Below, one piece after another: positions 58,855-64,000 of a stretch of 64,000 bases of DNA. Under the pieces are notes generated by a model that saw only the letters and a program-made list of their open reading frames with translations, was not told the origin of the DNA and searched no databases. Source of the stretch: Isosphaeraceae bacterium EP7 (GTDB lineage Bacteria > Planctomycetota > Planctomycetia > Isosphaerales > Isosphaeraceae). How positions within the stretch are numbered: the stretch's first letter is position 1; each line of letters starts with the position of its first letter. The stretch covers positions 2,863,174 through 2,927,173 of the forward strand of contig CP151667.1 of NCBI GenBank assembly GCA_038400315.1, written 5' to 3'. A program made the position numbers and the translations under genes.

Positions 58855-58898
58855 CTTCATACGGAAAATTTGCAGCCCCGCAAATTTTCCGTATGAAG
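58855..58898. repeat. Perfect 19-bp A+T-rich hairpin after the ceramidase gene
   Basis: CTTCATACGGAAAATTTGC (58855-58873) and its exact inverse (58880-58898) flank a 6-base loop, 46 bases past the stop. Its low G+C content is unlike its surroundings. It may be a terminator or the fused ends of a lost element. Confidence 0.65.
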
Positions 58899-58920
58899 GC
58901 CGGGGCTGGTGTAGCTCTCT

Positions 58921-59341
58921 GTGTCTATCCGGCAATCATCTTCGGTTTTCTCGGGGAGCTGCAGGCAATCGACTCGGCTGGATTGTCATTCAAGAGAATG
59001 AGCATACTATGCATCAAGCATACCTTGATGATCGCCTCGCTCGACTCCACGCGCCGCTCATGGCCCCGACTATTGCGGCGAGATCTCCCCAGCCAGGCGA
59101 TGGTCCGCTCCGCGACCCGGCGGTGATGCAGCAGGACGAATCCCTTCACCCCCGCCGGGCGGTCCACCACCTTGTGGACGGGGATGAGAGGCTCGCCGAT
59201 GGCCCACGTCTCGTCGCTGAGGTCGGATGAGTAGGCCCTACGCATCGAGGCATGCCTTCTCGCCGGTGTGCCGTGCGGGGACGATCGTCCCGGCAAGAGT
59301 TTGCGGCGATCCTGAATGACCGGATAGCCTCTCACTTCGGC
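58921..59341 (-). mobile_element. Internally deleted IS5-family element
   Basis: The 421-bp element has ends related to the intact IS5 at 30252: CTATCCGG at 58925-58932 and CCGGATAGCCTC at 59330-59341, of which 10 of 12 positions pair. It keeps only the two ends of the transposase gene. No target duplication is seen. Confidence 0.75.
58925..59245 (-). pseudogene. IS5 transposase with a large internal deletion
   Basis: The frame begins with RAYSSDLSDETWAIGEPLIP, the family N-terminus, and jumps directly to VVDRPAGVKGFVLLHHRRVAERTIAWLGRSRRNSRGHERRVESSEAIIKVCLMHSML, the C-terminal part. About 150 residues with the first two catalytic acids are missing but the frame is preserved. The rest is a non-autonomous, MITE-like relic. 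Confidence 0.78.
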
Positions 59342-59492
59342 AACACCGGCACCGCCGCCAGCATCAAGACGACGATCCACACCGCCCCATGGTCCGCCCG
59401 CAGATCGGAGATAGGCTCGCGACGAAGGAGCCGCGGCACCCCACCGCTTCGATCCGGCTTATCGCGTCGCTCGAAGTGAGGACCGGCATCCG

Positions 59493-61280
59493 TCAACCGA
59501 ATGACCCCACCGCTTCGCTCTGAAGAACTGAGGAAGAGCGATCGCCGGGCGAAGGATCATTGACACGCCCCAGGCAGCGGTTGAATGTCTTCATCGTGGC
59601 AAGCAGCAAGGCGAGCGCGATGCCGCTATAGGCGAGGATCCAGAAGACCATCCAGGCGGTCTGGGCCCCCAACTCGTAAGCGGGCCTATGACCAGCCAGC
59701 AGCGAGCTGTAGAGGCCGACGCCCATCAGCGGACTCCCTGCCTGAACGCCATTGACGATGCCCCCGACGTTCCCTCCGAAGATGAAATGGGCCAGTGGGA
59801 TGATGAGGACAACGGTCAGCGGGATCCAGCCGAGGCACATCATCGTATAGAGCCCAACCGTCGTCCCCACCGCCTGGCTCAGCCGCGGCATCCAGGTCGC
59901 CAGGGCCAGGCCCAGGCTGGTGATCGCCGCAGCATAGGCGAGGATTAGGGCGACCACAGGTGCCACGCCCCAGAAATGCCCGGATCCGAAGCTGAGCGCG
60001 AATGTCAGCATCGTCGGCAGGATCAGCAGCCCCGACACCGTCCGGAAGGTGCCCCACCACTTGCCCCAGACGATCGACCGGGTGGAGAGCGGCGTGGCCA
60101 TCAGCACGTCGAGGCTGCCCCGCTGCCGCTCCTCGGCCAGGCTCGTCGCGGCCGAGACGCTGAGCATCAGCAGCCCGCCCGCGGTCTGAAGGGCATTAAC
60201 CACGGAGCCGAACTCGCGACCCCACAATTGGCCGTCAATGATGAGGCTGATGGAATACAAGCCGAAGCCTCCGCAGAGCAGGATATAGATCCCCCACACC
60301 GCCAGCGCCCAGCGTGACGGCCGCTTCCTCCGGCACTCGAGCCACAGCACCGGATTGCGGTCCAGCGACGGCATGGGTACGAGCCGGCGATAGAACCGAC
60401 GAAGGTTGCCTGGTTCGGGGTCGATCAACCGTCTCGATGCGCGCTCGACCTGTCCAAGCTGGCGGATGACGACCCTCCGGATCTGCCAGGTCGCGATCCC
60501 GGCCAGGCCTGCCGAGACCGAAAGTCCAAGCCCCAGGAACCTAGCATGCGTCCACTGCGTGATCGGTCGCATGCCGGGCGGCGTCCGGTTGAACACCGAG
60601 AGCACCAGGAAGATCGGATGATAGTTCATCAGTTCCATGAGCGTCGGGAGCCACGACGGCCACCACGGCGGGTTCCGCCCACCCCAGAATCCCAGCATGA
60701 GCGGAACCGACAGCAGATAGAGGACGCCGAAGGCGTAGGTCGCCAGCAGCACCTCGTGCGTCTTCCGCCCCCAGACCGAGAGCGTCAAGGCCAGGGTGCA
60801 GCCGAAGATGGCGCAGGAAAGCACCACCAGCAGGGCACCCACCAGTCCGACCGGGTCGATGCCGCCGAAGAGTGTGGCGATCGACAACACAGGTGCGGCG
60901 CAGAGGATCAACCCCAGCACCGGCACCAGCCTCGATGCCAGCTTGCCCAGCACGATCTCCGCGTCGGATAGATCCGTGGCGAAGAGCAGCGTGAGGTTCC
61001 CACTCGCCTTGTCCTGGCAGATCGAACCGGCCGCGGCCGCCGGGGCCGCCAGGCTGATCAGCCCGAGCAGGAGCAAGGCCGTCGAGCCGTAGAACGCCTT
61101 GCCGATGTCCGCCTGCTGCTGGAAAGACATCTCGCCCGACGGCGAATCGATCCATACCAACGACATCGCCGTGAGCAAGACCAGCACAATCACCGACCGC
61201 ATTGCATAGGCTTGCCACCGCCGCGCAGTCATCAGCCATTCGAAGGCAAAGACCGGCCCCAGCCCGACGCGAATCGCCAT
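59493..61280 (-). CDS. ABC-2-type transporter permease
   Basis: This membrane protein of 595 residues contains two tandem permease-like halves. Each has a group of hydrophobic helices: in the first half RSVIVLVLLTAMSLVWI, TALLLLGLISLAAPAAAAG, VLGLILCAAPVLSIATLF; in the second ALAVWGIYILLCGGFGLYSI, LMLSVSAATSLAEERQRGSLDVLMATPLSTRSIVWGKWWGT. The LAEERQRGSLDVLMATPLS motif is typical of ABC-2 permeases. No ATP-binding subunit is near, so its partner must be elsewhere. The ATG at 61280 has GGAGGGCGGGG upstream; a longer frame starts at 61379. The substrate is unknown. Confidence 0.87.
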   Translation of the reverse strand: MAIRVGLGPVFAFEWLMTARRWQAYAMRSVIVLVLLTAMSLVWIDSPSGEMSFQQQADIGKAFYGSTALLLLGLISLAAPAAAAGSICQDKASGNLTLLFATDLSDAEIVLGKLASRLVPVLGLILCAAPVLSIATLFGGIDPVGLVGALLVVLSCAIFGCTLALTLSVWGRKTHEVLLATYAFGVLYLLSVPLMLGFWGGRNPPWWPSWLPTLMELMNYHPIFLVLSVFNRTPPGMRPITQWTHARFLGLGLSVSAGLAGIATWQIRRVVIRQLGQVERASRRLIDPEPGNLRRFYRRLVPMPSLDRNPVLWLECRRKRPSRWALAVWGIYILLCGGFGLYSISLIIDGQLWGREFGSVVNALQTAGGLLMLSVSAATSLAEERQRGSLDVLMATPLSTRSIVWGKWWGTFRTVSGLLILPTMLTFALSFGSGHFWGVAPVVALILAYAAAITSLGLALATWMPRLSQAVGTTVGLYTMMCLGWIPLTVVLIIPLAHFIFGGNVGGIVNGVQAGSPLMGVGLYSSLLAGHRPAYELGAQTAWMVFWILAYSGIALALLLATMKTFNRCLGRVNDPSPGDRSSSVLQSEAVGSFG

Positions 61281-61613
61281 GTCCCCGCCCTCCAGTTCAC
61301 TTCGCAGCTTCCGCCAAGCTTTGCGAGGCAAAGTCTCATTGTCAAGAGGGGGGATATTGCGATATTTCACATCCTGCACGCATCAGAGACAATGACTCAT
61401 CAGAGGCGAACGCATCGCGGCTCGAGGGGCGTAAGCCGGTAGAAGGCGGGCCGGAGGCGACGACCAATCCCGGTTGCCCCGACTCCCTGCTGATCCACGA
61501 TCCATCGGGCACGGATGGCGTGGTCCGCGGCCGAGGCGCAACACCGCGTCCGGCCAGTTATGATCTCGAGCCGTCAGCCCCGCAGACTCGCCTTCCTCCC
61601 GTGCGGAGAGGTT

Positions 61614-62843
61614 ATGAGCCGAATCCGCAGCTCCATCGCGACGGGACTTTTCCTGCTCATCGCCCGCGAGGCAATCGCCGAGGTGCCCCGTTTTAAGATG
61701 CAGCAGATCGACGCGAATGTCGGCGAGGTCTGCTACGCGCTTTGCCTCGCGGATGTGAACGGCGACGGGCGGCAGGACGTCATTGCCGCGACCGAGGATG
61801 CCGTCCTCTGGTATGCCAACCCAACCTGGAAGCGTGAGACGATCCTGCGAGAGCAAACCAAGCCGGACAATGTCTGCATCCAGGCCGGCGACGTCGACGG
61901 CGACGGGAGGGTCGATTTCGCGGTCGGCTCGGGCTGGGGGCCGCTCGGCTTGAGGGGCACCGAAAGCCTGACCTGGCTGTCGAGGGAGAAGGGATCGGAT
62001 CGTTGGCGTGTCCATCACGTGGCGCCGGTCCCTTCGTTGCACCGCCTCAGGTTCGGCGATGTTCTCGGAGAGGGGCGACAGCAACTCATCGTCGCCCCAC
62101 TGCAGGGCCGCGGCGTCAAGGAGCCAGACTGGGGGGCCGGGCCGGGCGTGAAGATCGAGGTGTTCCGCGTTCCGGCACGACCGGAATCGGAGCCATGGAC
62201 GTCGGAGGTCGCCGACGAGGGCCTGCACACGGCGCACGGGCTCCAGGTCGTCGACTTCGACGGCGATGGCCGCGAGGAACTGCTGGTCGCCGCCTGGGAA
62301 GGGGTCTTCGTCATCAGACGCGACGCGAAAGGCCACTGGTCGCGCGAGAAGGTGGGAGAAGGCGAGCAGGCGAACGGCCCCGTCAAGGGAGTGAGCGAGG
62401 TGCGTCTCGGCAAGCTGGCCAGCGGCCGCAGGTTTCTCGCCACGATCGAGCCCTGGCATGGGTCGCGGTTGGTGGTCTATCACCCCAACGACGGCGGAGC
62501 CTGGGAACGCCGCGTGATCGACGAGGACGTCGCGGGCGGGCACGCCTTGTGGTGCTGCGACCTAGACGGGGATGGCTCCGACGAGGTGGTCGTCGCACAG
62601 AGAGACCCGAACCACGATTTGGCGACGCCTCCGAATGGCTCACGCATTCTGGTCTACGCACCGAAGGCTGACCGACGATTGCCGCTGGTATTCGAGAAGT
62701 CAGTCGTGGATGACGGGGGGATCGCGGCAGAGGACCTCGTCGCTGGCGACCTCGACGCGGACGGCAGAATCGACCTCGTCGCCGGCGGCCGCGAGACGCA
62801 CAATGTCCGCATCTACTGGAACCGTGGGGCGGATCGTCGATAA
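61614..62843 (+). CDS. Exported FG-GAP/VCBS-repeat protein
   Basis: This 409-residue protein has a short signal peptide (IRSSIATGLFLLIAREAIAE) and a beta-propeller of FG-GAP type repeats with calcium-binding loops: DVNGDGRQDVIAA, DVDGDGRVDFAVG, DFDGDGREELLVA, DLDGDGSDEVVVA and DLDADGRIDLVAG. These propellers fold around calcium and often bind other proteins or sugars at the cell surface. The ATG at 61614 has GGAGAGG upstream and gives the signal peptide; the longer frame upstream does not. It is flanked by a leftward permease and a rightward 2'-5' ligase-like gene. Confidence 0.87.
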   Translation: MSRIRSSIATGLFLLIAREAIAEVPRFKMQQIDANVGEVCYALCLADVNGDGRQDVIAATEDAVLWYANPTWKRETILREQTKPDNVCIQAGDVDGDGRVDFAVGSGWGPLGLRGTESLTWLSREKGSDRWRVHHVAPVPSLHRLRFGDVLGEGRQQLIVAPLQGRGVKEPDWGAGPGVKIEVFRVPARPESEPWTSEVADEGLHTAHGLQVVDFDGDGREELLVAAWEGVFVIRRDAKGHWSREKVGEGEQANGPVKGVSEVRLGKLASGRRFLATIEPWHGSRLVVYHPNDGGAWERRVIDEDVAGGHALWCCDLDGDGSDEVVVAQRDPNHDLATPPNGSRILVYAPKADRRLPLVFEKSVVDDGGIAAEDLVAGDLDADGRIDLVAGGRETHNVRIYWNRGADRR

Positions 62844-62960
62844 GCATGGATGCCCGGGATTTCGCTGCTGTCGTGGTAGCGACATCGTCTACCCGTCGAT
62901 GCCGTAGGCCCCATCCTTGCTAATGTCACGCAGGAGAGATTTCAGGAGGAAAGGAATCCA

Positions 62961-63464
62961 GTGCAGCCGCCATCTTTTGTTGCGACTTTGAAGCTCGACG
63001 ATGAGGCGTTGGATCGGCTGAACGCACTTCGAAAGCAGTATTTCCCGCCGGCCCGCAACTTCCTCGACGCGCATGTGACTCTCTTCCACAAGCTCACTGC
63101 GGAATCGCTCACCATCCTGGAAGGGGCGGTGGCTGAGATCGCACCTCGGTCCTTCGAGGTCGAGTTGGCGAGACCCTATTCCTTGGGGCGAGGCGTGGCG
63201 ATCCGGATCGAGTCCGAATGCCTGCTCTCGATCAGGAACCAACTCGCAACCCGCCTCCACGCCGATCTGTCCGCACAGGACAGGCAACCCTACAAGCCGC
63301 ATGTGACGATCCAGAACAAGGTCACGGCGGAGGAGGCGAGCAAGAGTCTGGTCGCGATTGGCGGCGAGTGGAATCCGGGCGTTGCCCGTGTCGAAGGGAT
63401 CGACCTCTGGGAGTACCTGGGCGGCCCCTGGCAGCACCACGGACGGCTCGTCTTTCAGGTGTAA
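62961..63464 (+). CDS. 2'-5' RNA ligase-like 2H phosphoesterase
   Basis: This 167-residue protein has the two HxT motifs of the 2H phosphoesterase family: HVTLFHKL (His38, Thr40) and HVTIQNKV (His114, Thr116). These act on 2',3'-cyclic phosphates or 2'-5' linkages in RNA. The arrangement (FVATLKLDDEALDRLNALRKQYFPP at the N-terminus) and length agree with the LigT/YjcG group. GGAGGAAAGG lies before the GTG start at 62961. Its in-cell substrate is unknown; a role in RNA repair or nucleotide signalling is possible. Confidence 0.86.
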   Translation: MQPPSFVATLKLDDEALDRLNALRKQYFPPARNFLDAHVTLFHKLTAESLTILEGAVAEIAPRSFEVELARPYSLGRGVAIRIESECLLSIRNQLATRLHADLSAQDRQPYKPHVTIQNKVTAEEASKSLVAIGGEWNPGVARVEGIDLWEYLGGPWQHHGRLVFQV

Positions 63465-63524
63465 TGCCAGGCGTTTTTCCCCGATCGCTGCGGCAACCGC
63501 TCCGGTCAGTGTCCCGTCGATCTC

Positions 63525-63590
63525 GCATGAAAAGCCCCCGGCTCTCCGTGGCCGCGGGGCGAAGCGATCTGCTCGTGTTTCGCGTCGGCC
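63525..63590. repeat. Dispersed repeat, copy 2
   Basis: This 66-base sequence matches 52938-53005 at most positions, including the small hairpin followed by a T tract on the minus strand. It lies in the tail after the ligase-like gene. Confidence 0.65.
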
Positions 63591-64000
63591 GATCAGGCGT
63601 CCATCTGCGCTGCGGCCAGCGTGATCGTGGTGATCCCCGGAGCCACATCCTCGAACAGTGGATACGCCGCCGCCTTTCCCGGGGCAGGGGGCAGGTGTCC
63701 GCCCTTCCAGGAAGCCGATCTTCTTCCGCAGCCGGGCTCCGACGCCTGCATGGGCTGCCCGGCTTTGCGTGACGTGGAACAGCTTCGGACCGGCCGCCGG
63801 GCCATACTTCCCGACGTCGTTTTCGAGCCGCCTCACCGGCCCAAAGTTTGGCGCAAACACTATGTGATTCTATGGCTGGAAGGCGAAGCCCCTCGGAGCG
63901 GCGCAGCCGGAAGTCCCTTCAGGGGCTCGGCCTCGCGAAGAGCCTGGCCATCGCCCAAGCGAAACTTACGGTGTACAACCGTTGACTTTCTGCCGATGAA
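63591..64000. other. Right-end tail without a supported gene
   Basis: A minus-strand frame at 63593-63805 has no recognised family and an arginine- and alanine-rich composition like a chance frame. No RNA gene or clear promoter was found. Any gene beginning beyond 64000 cannot be judged. Confidence 0.4.

Noticed and set aside
62889-63860. Minus-strand frame covering the 2'-5' ligase-like gene
   Set aside because: The plus strand has both HxT motifs and a strong ribosome-binding site; the minus frame has no family match.

Overview
The window is a G+C-rich bacterial chromosome segment that most likely comes from a planctomycete of the Isosphaeraceae (Singulisphaera/Paludisphaera-like). This is inferred from gene content: a transaldolase-glucose-6-phosphate isomerase fusion, a heme plus copper-monooxygenase secreted protein, a neutral-ceramidase family protein, a TPR protein resembling the C-terminal half of planctomycete kinases, LamG and FG-GAP secreted proteins, and several enzymes carrying export leaders. 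No taxonomic marker such as 16S rRNA is present.

Bases 1-22,500 are core chromosome. They hold purA (cut by the left edge), uppS and cdsA (isoprenoid and phospholipid synthesis), an ECF sigma factor with a membrane partner gene, a cupin, a nitrilase, a LamG protein, tal-pgi, a DUF502 membrane protein, an NRAMP-universal-stress-protein fusion, a lone Imm30-type gene, a redox block (FMN reductase, cyclic-nucleotide-domain/thioredoxin-reductase fusion, UBP zinc finger), a secreted protein, a kinase-less TPR protein, an HdeD-type membrane protein and a cytochrome/monooxygenase protein.

At 22,984 a tRNA-Leu(CAA) gene is followed directly by a tyrosine-recombinase gene broken by two frameshifts. 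A decayed integrative element follows, to about 36.5 kb: excisionase-like HTH, a prohead-protease-like protein, an XRE regulator, several unrecognised accessory genes and a DUF932 gene decapitated by an insertion sequence. Four insertion sequences (IS5, IS701, a broken IS5, IS3) sit end to end at 30,252-34,763.

Bases 36.6-47.6 kb form a regulatory and redox block. Two AraC-family genes (39,959 and 44,645) are each divergent from a leftward enzyme operon: AKR, old-yellow-enzyme, an alcohol-dehydrogenase fragment and an NTF2-like protein for the first; alpha/beta hydrolase, cyclophilin-like lipoprotein, SDR, cupin and ABM-type monooxygenase for the second. Several of these enzymes carry export leaders joined in front of what looks like the original cytosolic start codon, in two cases with a strong internal ribosome-binding site. 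A MarR gene with matching palindromes on both sides precedes an Fe-S/SCP2 protein.

A second IS cluster (two IS407-group elements, a truncated IS630 and an IS4-type fragment) lies at 47.7-51.3 kb. Five insertion sequences in the window carry a seven-A frameshift tract. The rest (51.5-64 kb) contains small regulator-target modules (HxlR/NmrA, ArsR/SRPBCC with an apparently leaderless promoter), DUF1801, DUF4287, MOSC, DinB, a ceramidase, an internally deleted IS5, an ABC-2 permease, an FG-GAP protein and a 2'-5' RNA ligase-like protein. No CRISPR array or rRNA gene was seen.
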